A model generated the notes under the pieces. That model saw only the letters and a list, made by a program, of their open reading frames with translations, had not been told where the DNA came from and searched no databases. DNA of 64,000 nt from Staphylococcus equorum (GTDB taxonomy: Bacteria; Bacillota; Bacilli; Staphylococcales; Staphylococcaceae), in assembly GCF_029531845.1 (NCBI RefSeq), contig NZ_JAMBPV010000004.1, positions 62,001-126,000 on the forward strand. The letters are read 5' to 3'. A program made the position numbers and the translations under genes. Shown here in pieces: positions 28,370 through 36,705 of this stretch (the stretch's first letter is position 1; each line of letters opens with the position of its first letter).

Positions 28370-29767
28370 ATGGCTAAAAAAGCACCTGATGTTGGGAATT
28401 ATCAATATGGTTTCCACGACGAAGATGTTTCCATTTTTAGATCAGAACGCGGTTTGACAGAGAACATTGTCCGCGAAATTTCAAATATGAAAAGTGAACC
28501 TGAATGGATGCTTAATTATAGATTAAAATCATTGAAACAATTCTACAAAATGCCTATGCCACAATGGGGTGGAGATTTATCAGAATTAAACTTTGATGAT
28601 ATCACTTATTATGTTAAACCATCAGAAAACACAGAACGCTCATGGGATGAAGTACCTGAAGAAATCAAGCGTACGTTTGATAAATTAGGTATCCCTGAAG
28701 CTGAGCAAAAATATCTTGCTGGTGTTTCAGCACAGTATGAATCAGAAGTTGTTTACCACAACATGGAGAAAGAACTTGAAGACCAAGGTATCATCTTTAA
28801 AGATACAGACAGTGCTTTAAGAGAAAACGAAGATTTATTCAGACAGTACTTCTCAACAGTAGTGCCTGCTACAGATAATAAATTCTCAGCGTTAAACTCA
28901 GCTGTTTGGTCAGGTGGATCATTTATTTATGTTCCAAAAAATATTAAATTAGACACACCTTTACAAGCCTATTTCCGTATTAACTCTGAAAACATGGGTC
29001 AATTTGAGCGTACTTTAATCATTGCTGATGAAGGCGCATCTGTGAACTATGTAGAAGGTTGTACGGCACCAGTTTACTCAACAAGCTCATTACACTCAGC
29101 TGTTGTTGAAATCATTGTACACAAAGACGCGCACGTGCGTTATACAACGATTCAAAACTGGGCAAACAATGTTTATAACTTAGTTACAAAACGTACTCTA
29201 GTATATGAAAATGGTAATATGGAATGGGTTGACGGTAACTTAGGCTCTAAGTTAACTATGAAATACCCAAACTGTGTACTTTTAGGTGAAGGTGCTAAAG
29301 GTAGTACGTTATCTATCGCATTTGCTGGTAAAGGACAAGTACAAGATGCTGGGGCGAAAATGATTCACAAAGCGCCAAATACCTCTTCAACAATTGTTTC
29401 TAAGTCTATCTCTAAAGATGGTGGTAAAGTTGTTTATCGTGGTATCGTGCACTTTGGCCGTAAAGCAAAAGGCGCACGTTCAAACATCGAATGTGATACT
29501 TTAATTTTAGATAATGAATCTACTTCAGATACTATTCCATATAATGAAGTATTTAATGACAATATTTCATTAGAGCACGAAGCGAAAGTATCTAAAGTTT
29601 CAGAAGAACAATTATTCTATTTAATGAGTCGTGGTATTTCTGAAGAAGAAGCAACTGAAATGATTGTAATGGGCTTCATTGAACCATTTACAAAAGAACT
29701 TCCAATGGAATATGCTGTTGAAATGAACCGTTTAATCAAATTCGAAATGGAAGGTAGTATTGGTTAG
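28370..29767 (+). CDS. sufB: Fe-S cluster assembly scaffold protein SufB
   Basis: 465 aa, full length with the normal C-terminus ([16 protein letters not shown]). The beta-helix core and C-terminal helices are those of SufB, with cysteines in EGCTAPVYS and [17 protein letters not shown] precedes ATG. The prophage lies immediately downstream and has not damaged this coding sequence. Confidence 0.95.
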   Translation: MAKKAPDVGNYQYGFHDEDVSIFRSERGLTENIVREISNMKSEPEWMLNYRLKSLKQFYKMPMPQWGGDLSELNFDDITYYVKPSENTERSWDEVPEEIKRTFDKLGIPEAEQKYLAGVSAQYESEVVYHNMEKELEDQGIIFKDTDSALRENEDLFRQYFSTVVPATDNKFSALNSAVWSGGSFIYVPKNIKLDTPLQAYFRINSENMGQFERTLIIADEGASVNYVEGCTAPVYSTSSLHSAVVEIIVHKDAHVRYTTIQNWANNVYNLVTKRTLVYENGNMEWVDGNLGSKLTMKYPNCVLLGEGAKGSTLSIAFAGKGQVQDAGAKMIHKAPNTSSTIVSKSISKDGGKVVYRGIVHFGRKAKGARSNIECDTLILDNESTSDTIPYNEVFNDNISLEHEAKVSKVSEEQLFYLMSRGISEEEATEMIVMGFIEPFTKELPMEYAVEMNRLIKFEMEGSIG

Positions 29768-29838
29768 TTACAACCCTTGATACTAAGCCTTTCATGAATA
29801 TTAAAAGCACGAGCGATACCTTTTTGATACCATTTGTT
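29768..29838. other. probable left prophage attachment region (attL)
   Basis: These 71 bases separate the intact sufB stop from the stop of the phage integrase. In temperate phages of this type the core site lies beside int, so attL should be here or in the last bases of sufB. A short tandem motif (GATACCTTTTTGATACC) is visible. The core cannot be defined because the right end of the prophage is not in the window. Confidence 0.5.
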
Positions 29839-30888
29839 TTAAATGTTGTCGAATATGCGTATTGCATCGTGCTTTTTTTGCGTGTATAAATGGCTATACG
29901 TTTGCATAGTTTCGGTTATTTGTGAGTGACGCATAAGTGATTGTAATACAAAAATATCGACGCCGTTATTTGCTAAATAAGATGCGTAAGAATGTCGTAA
30001 TGTATGAATGTCGTAATTTGTGAATACAAGTTTATATTTCTTTTGTAAATGACTGTAATGTTTCGGCTCAATTCCACCAAATATAAAATAAGTGTCATCG
30101 AAATATTTATGAATTGTCGCCTCGCTTTCGTATCTTTCGTTTAACATTTTTAAAATGAAATTAGGTAACGGCACGGTACTTTCAGACGATTCTGTTTTTG
30201 CTCGGCTGTATAATTTGCGATTGTTTATGTCTATAGTTTTATTGACCGATATTTCTTTTTTATATTTGTTATAATCAACCCACGTTAATGCCATTGCTTC
30301 ACCAACACGTAACCCCGTATAAAACATTAAAGTTAATAAGTCACGATAATCTTTTTCAGTAATTTTGCTTATCTTATCGTCAAATTCTTCACGCAACATG
30401 TATTTAGGTTTCGGCTTGATGCGTGGTATAGGCGTAATTGATATTGTAGGGTCAACCAATAAACCAAAATGCTTCTTAGCGTGATTTATAACGACTTTAA
30501 AACCAGACCAAATTGTTCGCGCTGTGTTAGGGCTTGCTAGATTATTCATTAAGTACGTTCTAAATTCTTGGCATTGATTTTGTTTAATATCATTCATTTT
30601 TATGTGTCCGAACTTATCATGTATATGTTTTTTATATTCGTTTTCTTTTCGTCTGCGTGTTTTTTCCCTTAAATCGGTGTGTTCTAAATAGTGATTAAAA
30701 ACATAATCGAATGTATTCGAGTCACTATATCCACTTTTGATACCATGTATAAATTCAGATTCTGCCGCTTTAGCTTCGCGTTTGGTTTTAAAACCGCGTT
30801 TCATTTTTCTTTTGTTATTGCCGTACACATCTTTATATCTCACTGAATAATAATATTTATTTGTGCGTTCATCTTTATATATCGGCAT
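29839..30888 (-). CDS. int: phage tyrosine recombinase (integrase)
   Basis: 349 aa from ATG 30888 (AGGAGCGAG upstream). An N-terminal AP2-like arm-site-binding domain (MPIYKDERTNKYYYSVRYKD), a SAM-like core-binding domain (about 65-160), then the catalytic domain: Arg in MFYTGLRVGEAMALTW, Lys in RAKTESSEST, HTLRHSYASYL, RHS, and nucleophile Tyr in QTYSHLYT. It catalyses integration and excision of the prophage, presumably at the 3' end of sufB. Read toward sufB, as usual for the attL-side integrase. Confidence 0.93.
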   Translation of the reverse strand: MPIYKDERTNKYYYSVRYKDVYGNNKRKMKRGFKTKREAKAAESEFIHGIKSGYSDSNTFDYVFNHYLEHTDLREKTRRRKENEYKKHIHDKFGHIKMNDIKQNQCQEFRTYLMNNLASPNTARTIWSGFKVVINHAKKHFGLLVDPTISITPIPRIKPKPKYMLREEFDDKISKITEKDYRDLLTLMFYTGLRVGEAMALTWVDYNKYKKEISVNKTIDINNRKLYSRAKTESSESTVPLPNFILKMLNERYESEATIHKYFDDTYFIFGGIEPKHYSHLQKKYKLVFTNYDIHTLRHSYASYLANNGVDIFVLQSLMRHSQITETMQTYSHLYTQKKHDAIRIFDNI

Positions 30889-30913
30889 TATTCTCGCTCC
30901 TCTTAAATTAAGT

Positions 30914-30941
30914 AAAATAAAAAGGCGACTGAGTCGCCCGG
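30914..30941 (-). terminator. rho-independent terminator after the lipoprotein gene
   Basis: On the minus strand GGGCGACT-C-AGTCGCC is followed by TTTTTATTTT. It begins 4 bases after the TAA at 30945-30947, which argues that this TAA is the true original end of the decayed lipoprotein gene. Confidence 0.85.
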
Positions 30942-30944
30942 GCA

Positions 30945-31902
30945 TTATTCGTTTATCGACTCGTTGGCTCCATCGGGTAAACCGATGTGCGAGGGTGTGG
31001 CTGGGGCAGTATCAACATTTATTTCCACTTCATCTGGTGTTCTAGTTTCTACTGTTTTCGTTAACGTTTATTTTTCGCTTGTTTGTGGTTCTGCGTCCGG
31101 TGTCTTCATCATACTTTCATCATGCGTTGTTGTGTGGTCTTTGTCATATGGATTTGGTGATTGCTTAGCTTCGCCTATGTCATCTGGCAAGTCTTCGTTT
31201 GTATATAATTGTGGGTGCCCGCCGCCGTGTTCATTTGGTTTAAATGGTTCTTCTTTTGACACAACAGTTTCTTTCTCGCTCTCACTTTGCTGTTCTGAAG
31301 GTGTTTCTTTATCAGATTTTCTTGAATCCTTAACTTGCTGATTCGCATCATTTTTTATAACGACCTCATTTTCACTTGATATGCTTGGATCGTTTTTTAT
31401 AAGCTCTTTGATTTCTGAATCAGAAGTATCACTATCATTTACACTACTGTCATTTTTTTATTATAACTCGTTTTTTTACACTTGCTTTTGTCACTTTATC
31501 GCCTTTTATAACTTGTTTCATAGCTTTTTTATATGCGTTGAATTTACTTTCGCTAACTTCACCATTCATTTGTAATAAGAAACTACCATCTGAATACGTA
31601 TGTGAGTATAGTGCACCACTTTCTTTACCTAAATCATCATAATATGCTTTTGTATCCTTTAAATCTTTGCTCGTTTCAAATTCTAGTAGTCTAGCATTTT
31701 TTTCCTTTTCAACTTCAAATATTAGCGCCTCTTTAGCTTTCATTGGTGCAGTCCCGTAATCTTCTGGTTTCATTTCCTTTTTATCATTAACTGTTAAATC
31801 AGCAACCTTAAACCCTTTAATAATATCGTTTAAGGTTGTTTTTTAACCACACGCTGACAATATTAATAAGCTTGCAATTAGTAGGCATAAGAGTTTCTTC
31901 AT
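30945..31902 (-). pseudogene. phage lipoprotein gene with two TAA codons and one frameshift
   Basis: ATG 31902 (GAGGAGA upstream) opens a lipoprotein signal peptide, MKKLLCLLIASLLILSACG, and is then cut by TAA at 31843-31845. The same frame continues with strong coding character (NDIIKGFKVADLTVNDKKEM, PEDYGTAPMKAKEALIFEVE, YYDDLGKESGALYSHTYSDG) to a TGA at 31450-31452 just after seven A (31453-31459). A one-base shift there restores a long polar C-terminal region (NDSSVNDSDTSDSEIKEL) until a second TAA at 31068-31070. Beyond it 40 further sensible codons (TVETRTPDEVEINVDTAPAT) run to the final TAA 30945. Repaired, it would be about 318 residues. Such lipoproteins beside int are usual lysogenic-conversion genes, often linked to superinfection exclusion. 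Confidence 0.75.
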
Positions 31903-31990
31903 GGTGCATTCTCCTCAATAAATAAATTTTATAAGTCGTTACAATATTAATTATATATAATGTTGGGTGAAAAGTTTAGATTTTTTTAAT

Positions 31991-32302
31991 TTATTCGAAC
32001 TCTATTTCATATAGTGATTCATTTATCTGTTCATACATCTCATGTTTTTCTAAATAATCAATCCATACCGTAGTTGGTTTTTTCTCTCTTTCTTCCACTA
32101 AAGATTTTACTTTTTCGTATATACCTTTAATTAAATCTTTATACATACCATTTGCAGCTCTTTCGATTTTTACTTCAGACCAACGTTTTTTGGTAGGGCG
32201 TCTACTATCCTTTTCTAATTGATAGTTAATAGCTCTATCGTAAAAACTATCTAAAGCCGGTAATTTACCTTCGATATGTTCTTGAAATTCTGTTAAATTC
32301 AT
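31991..32302 (-). CDS. hypothetical phage protein, 103 aa
   Basis: A charged, helical protein with a Lys/Arg patch (KDSRRPTKKRWSEVKIERA) and no known motif. AAAGGAGAAAAG precedes the ATG. It lies between the ImmA-like gene and the lipoprotein in the leftward lysogeny unit, so it is probably expressed in the lysogen. Function unknown. Confidence 0.6.
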   Translation of the reverse strand: MNLTEFQEHIEGKLPALDSFYDRAINYQLEKDSRRPTKKRWSEVKIERAANGMYKDLIKGIYEKVKSLVEEREKKPTTVWIDYLEKHEMYEQINESLYEIEFE

Positions 32303-32356
32303 TTTCTTTTCTCCTTTTTAAGAACGTATGTTCTGTTTTAGTGTAAAAAAATATGT

Positions 32357-32848
32357 TTATACTTTCTCGATGTCTAATGGTGAGAAGTTTATAACATAAC
32401 CATTACATTCGACAAAGGGTCCATATCTAACTTTATAATCCTCTATGACTTTTTGAAAATACGATCTATCTATTTCCATTGATAAACACATATTGTGAAT
32501 ATTCCCCCACGTACCATGCTCATAGCAATCAATTAATTTTTGTAACGGCACCGCCAATTCATAGCCACGTCTACGTGCTTTTAATTCTTGTCTTAAATCA
32601 TTTATATGATTTTGGCTATCGGTAGTGTATGCGCCTAAGATTTTACCGTATGTAGTTTCATGATGACCGATTTCTTCTGCTAAAATTCCATTTTGCACGT
32701 AGCAATCAAAATTATCATTAAGCAAAACTATACCATTAGGATGCTTTTTATTTCTTCTGTAATAACCCTTAATTTCTCCATTTGGTAAATCGACTTTTTT
32801 TACTTTTAAAAGATCGTGATTATTTAATAAACTTTCACTGAATTGCAT
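32357..32848 (-). CDS. ImmA/IrrE-family phage protein
   Basis: 163 aa from ATG 32848 (GGGAG 8 bases upstream). The family's metal-binding motif appears as LAEEIGHHETTYGKI; the first His of H-E-x-x-H is replaced by Glu, a form I also associate with other staphylococcal phage members, so peptidase activity is uncertain. In related phages this protein cleaves or triggers inactivation of the CI repressor encoded beside it during induction. It follows the repressor gene with 18 bases between them. Confidence 0.8.
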   Translation of the reverse strand: MQFSESLLNNHDLLKVKKVDLPNGEIKGYYRRNKKHPNGIVLLNDNFDCYVQNGILAEEIGHHETTYGKILGAYTTDSQNHINDLRQELKARRRGYELAVPLQKLIDCYEHGTWGNIHNMCLSMEIDRSYFQKVIEDYKVRYGPFVECNGYVINFSPLDIEKV

Positions 32849-32866
32849 TTGCAACACTCCCGTAAC

Positions 32867-33166
32867 TTAATCTTCGTAATTTTTCAAAATATCTCTAAGG
32901 GCGTTAACTTCTTTTTCAGTTAAGCCTTTATCGGAATGAGCAGCCTCAACTTCTTCAAAATCAGTCCCAATATCAAAAAGGTATTCTACAGATACATTAA
33001 TCCCTTTAGCTACTGCAATAACATTTTCAATTTTAGCACCTTCAAAATTTCTTTCTAGCATAGAACGCAAAGTTGTATAAGAAACACCAACTTCATTTGC
33101 AAACGAACGAGTATTATACCCCATAACTTTAATTTTATCTTCTACAAATTGGCTTCTTTCTCTCAT
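32867..33166 (-). CDS. CI-like phage repressor (XRE family)
   Basis: 99 aa from ATG 33166 (GGAGGG upstream). The HTH is in residues about 15-45 (RSFANEVGVSYTTLRSMLER) followed by the fifth helix with VAKGINVSVEYLF. There is no S24 peptidase domain, so it is unlike lambda CI and would rely on the ImmA-like partner for inactivation. It is read leftward from a promoter that overlaps an operator array shared with the rightward genes. Confidence 0.85.
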   Translation of the reverse strand: MRERSQFVEDKIKVMGYNTRSFANEVGVSYTTLRSMLERNFEGAKIENVIAVAKGINVSVEYLFDIGTDFEEVEAAHSDKGLTEKEVNALRDILKNYED

Positions 33167-33187
33167 GTAATTGCCCTCCATTAATTG

Positions 33188-33201
33188 TACGACATTTCGT
33201 A
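33188..33201 (+). promoter_or_regulatory. phage operator O1
   Basis: TACGACATTTCGTA: perfect 5-base arms TACGA / TCGTA around four bases. It lies in the leader of the CI-like gene, 22 bases before its start codon. Confidence 0.8.
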
Positions 33202-33213
33202 TTTGTTAATTTT

Positions 33214-33242
33214 ATTATACATGCGTTTAAATAGGAAGTAAA
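33214..33242 (-). promoter_or_regulatory. leftward promoter of the repressor (PRM-like)
   Basis: On the minus strand TTTACT, 17-base spacer, TGTATAAT (extended -10). It sits between operators O1 and O2. Confidence 0.75.
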
Positions 33243-33251
33243 GAGTTTTTT

Positions 33252-33265
33252 TACGATACATCGTA
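33252..33265 (+). promoter_or_regulatory. phage operator O2
   Basis: TACGATACATCGTA, same arms as O1, just upstream of the leftward -35. Confidence 0.8.
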
Positions 33266-33283
33266 TTTTTTTGGATTTTTTAC

Positions 33284-33312
33284 TTGATTATATACGAACT
33301 ATCGTATATAGT
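33284..33312 (+). promoter_or_regulatory. rightward early promoter (PR-like)
   Basis: TTGATT, 17-base spacer, TATAGT. Operator O3 exactly fills the spacer, so repressor binding would block RNA polymerase. Confidence 0.75.
33293..33306 (+). promoter_or_regulatory. phage operator O3
   Basis: TACGAACTATCGTA, same arms, between -35 and -10 of the rightward promoter. Confidence 0.8.
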
Positions 33313-33324
33313 ATTATTTATAGA

Positions 33325-33338
33325 TACGACGTATCGTA
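33325..33338 (+). promoter_or_regulatory. phage operator O4
   Basis: TACGACGTATCGTA, same arms, just downstream of the expected rightward transcription start. Confidence 0.8.
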
Positions 33339-33376
33339 TATAGGTGCAATGTACCGTATCTTCGGAGGTGTTGAAT

Positions 33377-33577
33377 TTGTACCCCAAATTATTGGTAGCA
33401 ATGAAGAAACATAACATCACAGAAAAAGATATAGCCAGACTTATTAATATGCCGTATACAACAGTGCGAGATAGAACTAGAGGAAAATATTCTTTCACGA
33501 TTGAGCAAGCGATGTTAATAAACAAAAAATTATTTCCTGGTTATAAATCAGAAGAATTATTTGAAATTAAAAAATAG
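33377..33577 (+). CDS. Cro-like small HTH protein
   Basis: 66 aa; the TTG at 33377 is 8 bases after GGAGG, whereas earlier in-frame GTG/TTG codons are too close to it or upstream. The HTH KDIARLINMPYTTVRDRTRG is visible at residues about 17-36, and no other domain follows. It is the first rightward gene and probably the lytic-side repressor competing for the four TACGA-N4-TCGTA sites. Confidence 0.75.
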   Translation: MYPKLLVAMKKHNITEKDIARLINMPYTTVRDRTRGKYSFTIEQAMLINKKLFPGYKSEELFEIKK

Positions 33578-33586
33578 GAGGAAAAA

Positions 33587-34342
33587 ATGCAAGGATTACA
33601 AACAATTCAAATCGAAAATAACACAGCACTTGGACCAGTAGTTTCAAGTAGAACTGTAGCAGAGGAGTTAGGAAAGAGGCACGACAATGTTGTAAAGGGT
33701 TTAGAAACAATGATTTCAGAAACCTCAAATGTGAGTTCTCTAATTATATCAAGCAATTACAAAGTTGAGGGGCAAAGAAGAAGTTATAAAGAATACCTAT
33801 TAACTAAAGATGGTTTTACTTTATACATGTTCAACATTCAAGGTCATAACAATTTCAAAATGGCTTACATTAATAAATTTAACGAAATGGAACAACAAAT
33901 CCAAAACAAATTGCCAGGGTCTTATAAAGAGGCTTTAACTGAATTACTAGTGAAAGTTGAAGAAAACGAAAAGTTACAGCTTGAAAACACTATGAGTAAA
34001 CAAAAAAATGCAGAATTCGAACCTAAAGCATCTTATCTTGATTCAATTTTACAAAATAAAAGTTTAGTAACAGTGGGTCAAATAGCTAAAGATTACGGAA
34101 TGTCAGCACAGAGACTTAACAAATTACTTCACGATTTAAAAGTACAGTACAAACAATCTGGGCAATGGTTACTTTACTCAAGTATACATGGTGAAGGTTA
34201 CACGCATTCATCTACTAAAGAAATCGAACATAAAGATGGCAGTACTTCAGTAAGAATGAATACAAAATGGACACAAAAAGGTCGTTTGTTCATTTATGAC
34301 TTATTAAAAGAACACAGTGTATTACCAACAATCGAAAAATAA
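33587..34342 (+). CDS. phage antirepressor (Rha N-terminus, KilAC C-terminus)
   Basis: 251 aa. The N-terminal part (VVSSRTVAEELGKRHDNVVK, then GFTLYMFNIQGHNNFKMAYI) is a Rha-type regulatory domain; the C-terminal part (SLVTVGQIAKDYGMSAQRLN through GRLFIYDLLKEHSVLP) is the KilAC DNA-binding domain. Such proteins promote the lytic switch by acting against the repressor. AGGAGGA precedes ATG, directly after the cro-like gene. Confidence 0.85.
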   Translation: MQGLQTIQIENNTALGPVVSSRTVAEELGKRHDNVVKGLETMISETSNVSSLIISSNYKVEGQRRSYKEYLLTKDGFTLYMFNIQGHNNFKMAYINKFNEMEQQIQNKLPGSYKEALTELLVKVEENEKLQLENTMSKQKNAEFEPKASYLDSILQNKSLVTVGQIAKDYGMSAQRLNKLLHDLKVQYKQSGQWLLYSSIHGEGYTHSSTKEIEHKDGSTSVRMNTKWTQKGRLFIYDLLKEHSVLPTIEK

Positions 34343-34354
34343 GGAGGGTTGAAC

Positions 34355-34567
34355 ATGATAAAAAATACCTTTAGTGCAAAGGAAGTGGCTAGATTATTAG
34401 AAGTATCAACACCAACTGCCAATCGGTATATCAAACGTATGAATGACGAATTAGAAGCAGAAGGATATTTCACAATCACTGGAAAAGTTCCAATAAAACT
34501 ATTTCAAGAAAAATTTCCATATCATGACATTTCGCAAAATACTCTTAATGAATTAATGGAGGGATAA
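34355..34567 (+). CDS. small HTH DNA-binding protein
   Basis: 70 aa from ATG 34355 (AAGGAGG upstream). The N-terminal half is a winged-helix or MerR-like HTH: FSAKEVARLLEVSTPTANRY. Size and position (early rightward operon) suit an excisionase or small regulator, but the sequence does not decide. Confidence 0.6.
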   Translation: MIKNTFSAKEVARLLEVSTPTANRYIKRMNDELEAEGYFTITGKVPIKLFQEKFPYHDISQNTLNELMEG

Positions 34568-34568
34568 C

Positions 34569-34754
34569 ATGAGAGGTTTACTAGCATTATCAACAGCTAT
34601 AGTCATATTCTTCATAGCTTTGATTTTCACTAAAGACTTTATCCACTTGTTTCTAATTTACTGGGTAGCAGTTTGCTTTAGCTATGTGGCTTGGGACAGT
34701 TGGATTAACTATTTAAAGGCAACAAAAAAGACTGAAAAGCGCTGCAACGCCTAA
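34569..34754 (+). CDS. small phage membrane protein
   Basis: 61 aa with two hydrophobic helices (residues about 3-22 and 26-44) and a basic C-terminus (KATKKTEKRCNA). It begins one base after the preceding stop, with GGAGGGA in the previous gene. A superinfection-exclusion or membrane role is possible; nothing proves it. Confidence 0.6.
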   Translation: MRGLLALSTAIVIFFIALIFTKDFIHLFLIYWVAVCFSYVAWDSWINYLKATKKTEKRCNA

Positions 34755-34825
34755 CAGTCAAACGACATATATTATTCAAAAAATTTAATGAGTTAACTAT
34801 AACTTAATATCATGGAGGTCGTCAA

Positions 34826-35092
34826 ATGTATTACAGAATCAATGATGAAAGTAAGAAAGTAATTAATGTTCAAGGGTTCCAATTCGTCTTACGTGTTAGA
34901 AAGATGACGCAATTTGAAGCGAATATATCTGTTGAAACGTTAGACAACGTATTTATAGATGAAATTTTAGTAGCTGATGAAGAACTAGGAGTAAACACTG
35001 CAAGAGAAATCTTAGAACAATCTGTATTCAAATGGATAGATGAGAACACCGATGAAGCAGATAGAGTAATGAGCGCTGTGATGACATGGTAA
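34826..35092 (+). CDS. DUF1108-family phage protein
   Basis: 88 aa, ATGGAGG before ATG. The sequence (MYYRINDESKKVINVQGFQF; TLDNVFIDEILVADE; WIDENTDEADRVMSAVM) fits the staphylococcal phage DUF1108 family. Function unknown; always in the early operon. Confidence 0.75.
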   Translation: MYYRINDESKKVINVQGFQFVLRVRKMTQFEANISVETLDNVFIDEILVADEELGVNTAREILEQSVFKWIDENTDEADRVMSAVMTW

Positions 35093-35340
35093 AAAACAAG
35101 TCTATGCACAAGAAAGACTATTGCTATATCGTTCATAAGAATGTAGATCACTATGTTGATAATAGACCGACAGAACGAGCGCCTAAAGTCGAATATACAG
35201 ATGAAATGGAAACGGCACGCAAATTTTTCGAAGAAGATTTCGAAGTATTAGAAATTGATTGGACTAAGCACGACAAAATTATATGTGAATCAACTCATAT
35301 AAGAATACACAGAAGTGAGAGGGTTGAAGTAAATGAGTGA
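35086..35340 (+). CDS. hypothetical phage protein, 84 aa
   Basis: Acidic and basic residues are mixed, with no recognised motif. It overlaps DUF1108 by 7 bases and the ATPase gene by 8 bases, so it is part of a tightly coupled early operon. The exact start (ATG 35086 or the Met seven codons later) is uncertain. Confidence 0.55.
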   Translation: MVKNKSMHKKDYCYIVHKNVDHYVDNRPTERAPKVEYTDEMETARKFFEEDFEVLEIDWTKHDKIICESTHIRIHRSERVEVNE

Positions 35341-36100
35341 AGAACAAGATATTTTAACTCAACTGGGTGTTAAAGATATTAGCCAACAGAATGCGAACAA
35401 GTTTTATAAGTTTGCTATTTACGGAAAGTTTGGAACTGGAAAAACTACTTTTCTAACTAAAGATAACAACGCACTTGTACTTGATATCAACGAAGATGGC
35501 ACGACAGTTTCAGAAGATGGCGCAGTAGTGGCGGTTAAGAATTATAAACATTTCTCTTATGTAATAAGAATGATTCCACAGATTTTAGAACAGCTTAGAA
35601 ATAACGGTAAGCAAATTGATGTAGTAGTTATTGAAACAATACAAAAACTTAGAGATATAACAATGGACGATGTAATGGCTGGTAAGACACGTAAAGCCAC
35701 ATTCAACGATTGGGGCGAAACAGCTACTCGAATAGTAAGCATGTATAGATACATTTCTAAGCTACAAGAACATTACCAATTTCATTTGGCTATAAGTGGT
35801 CATGAGGGCATTAATAAAGATAAAGATGATGAAGGTGGAACAATTAACCCTACCATTACTATTGAAGCGCAAGAACAGATTAAAAAAGCAGTAGTAAGCC
35901 AATCAGATGTACTAGCAAGAATGACTATAGAAGAAACGGAACAAGATGGTCAAAAGCAATTTGATTATGTACTGAATGCAGAACCATCAAGCTTATATGA
36001 AACAAAAATTAGGCATTCACAAAACGTGACAATAAGTGACAAACGATTTATTAACCCAAGTATTAACGATGTTGTACAAGCAATTAGAAACGGAAACTAA
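35333..36100 (+). CDS. Sak4-like RecA-fold ATPase (phage recombination)
   Basis: 255 aa. Walker A GKFGTGKTT (residues 31-39), Walker B IDVVVIETIQKL, a short RecA-type core with no separate DNA-binding domain. Sak4 proteins act as single-strand annealing recombinases with a phage SSB. The next gene encodes a protein with an SSB-like acidic tail, the expected partner. GAGAGGG lies upstream of the start. Confidence 0.8.
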   Translation: MSEEQDILTQLGVKDISQQNANKFYKFAIYGKFGTGKTTFLTKDNNALVLDINEDGTTVSEDGAVVAVKNYKHFSYVIRMIPQILEQLRNNGKQIDVVVIETIQKLRDITMDDVMAGKTRKATFNDWGETATRIVSMYRYISKLQEHYQFHLAISGHEGINKDKDDEGGTINPTITIEAQEQIKKAVVSQSDVLARMTIEETEQDGQKQFDYVLNAEPSSLYETKIRHSQNVTISDKRFINPSINDVVQAIRNGN

Positions 36101-36130
36101 ACTAAAAATTAAAAGGACGGTATATAAATT

Positions 36131-36694
36131 ATGAATATTACAGGACAAGCTAAACACATTAAAGAAACTAATCAAGATGCATTTTTAAAAGGTGGCGACT
36201 TCTTAGGCGCTGGAGAGTTCACAGTCAAAGTTAAAGACGTTGAATTTAATGATAGTCAAAACAGATATTTCACAGTTGTATTTGAAAACAGCGAAGGTAA
36301 GCAATATAAACACAATCAATTTGTGCCACCATTCCAACAAGACTTCCAAGAAAAACAATATGTAGAGTTCCTAAGTAGATTAGGTATCAAATTAAATCTT
36401 CCAGATTTATCTTTTAACACAGATGAATTAATTAATAAGGCAGGAACTATTGTTTTAAAACATAAATTAAATGAAGATCAAGGCAAATACTTTGTAAGAC
36501 TTTCATTCGTAAAAGTTTGGAATAAAGGTGATGAAGTAGTCAACAAACCAGTGCCTAAAACTGATGATATGAAACGTGAAGAACAACAGTCTAGCGGACA
36601 AGGACAACAAAAAGAGTCATTAAGTGATCAAAGTAATCCTTTCGCAAATGCTAATGGTCCTATTGATATAAATGATGATGACCTTCCATTCTAG
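36131..36694 (+). CDS. DUF669-family ssDNA-binding-type protein
   Basis: 187 aa. The N-terminal domain (residues about 1-140) is beta-rich and OB-like; a Gln/Ser-rich linker (REEQQSSGQGQQKESLSDQS) leads to the tail GPIDINDDDLPF. That acidic tip ending D-L-P-F copies the C-terminal tip of bacterial SSB, which recruits partner proteins. It probably covers phage single-stranded DNA and works with the Sak4-like ATPase just upstream. Confidence 0.8.
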   Translation: MNITGQAKHIKETNQDAFLKGGDFLGAGEFTVKVKDVEFNDSQNRYFTVVFENSEGKQYKHNQFVPPFQQDFQEKQYVEFLSRLGIKLNLPDLSFNTDELINKAGTIVLKHKLNEDQGKYFVRLSFVKVWNKGDEVVNKPVPKTDDMKREEQQSSGQGQQKESLSDQSNPFANANGPIDINDDDLPF

Positions 36695-36705
36695 GGTGTG
36701 ATGAA

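Noticed and set aside
30964-31341. 125-codon plus-strand frame rich in Ser/Cys/Val
   Set aside because: It is the antisense of the decayed lipoprotein gene, whose reading on the minus strand has a ribosome site, lipobox and terminator.
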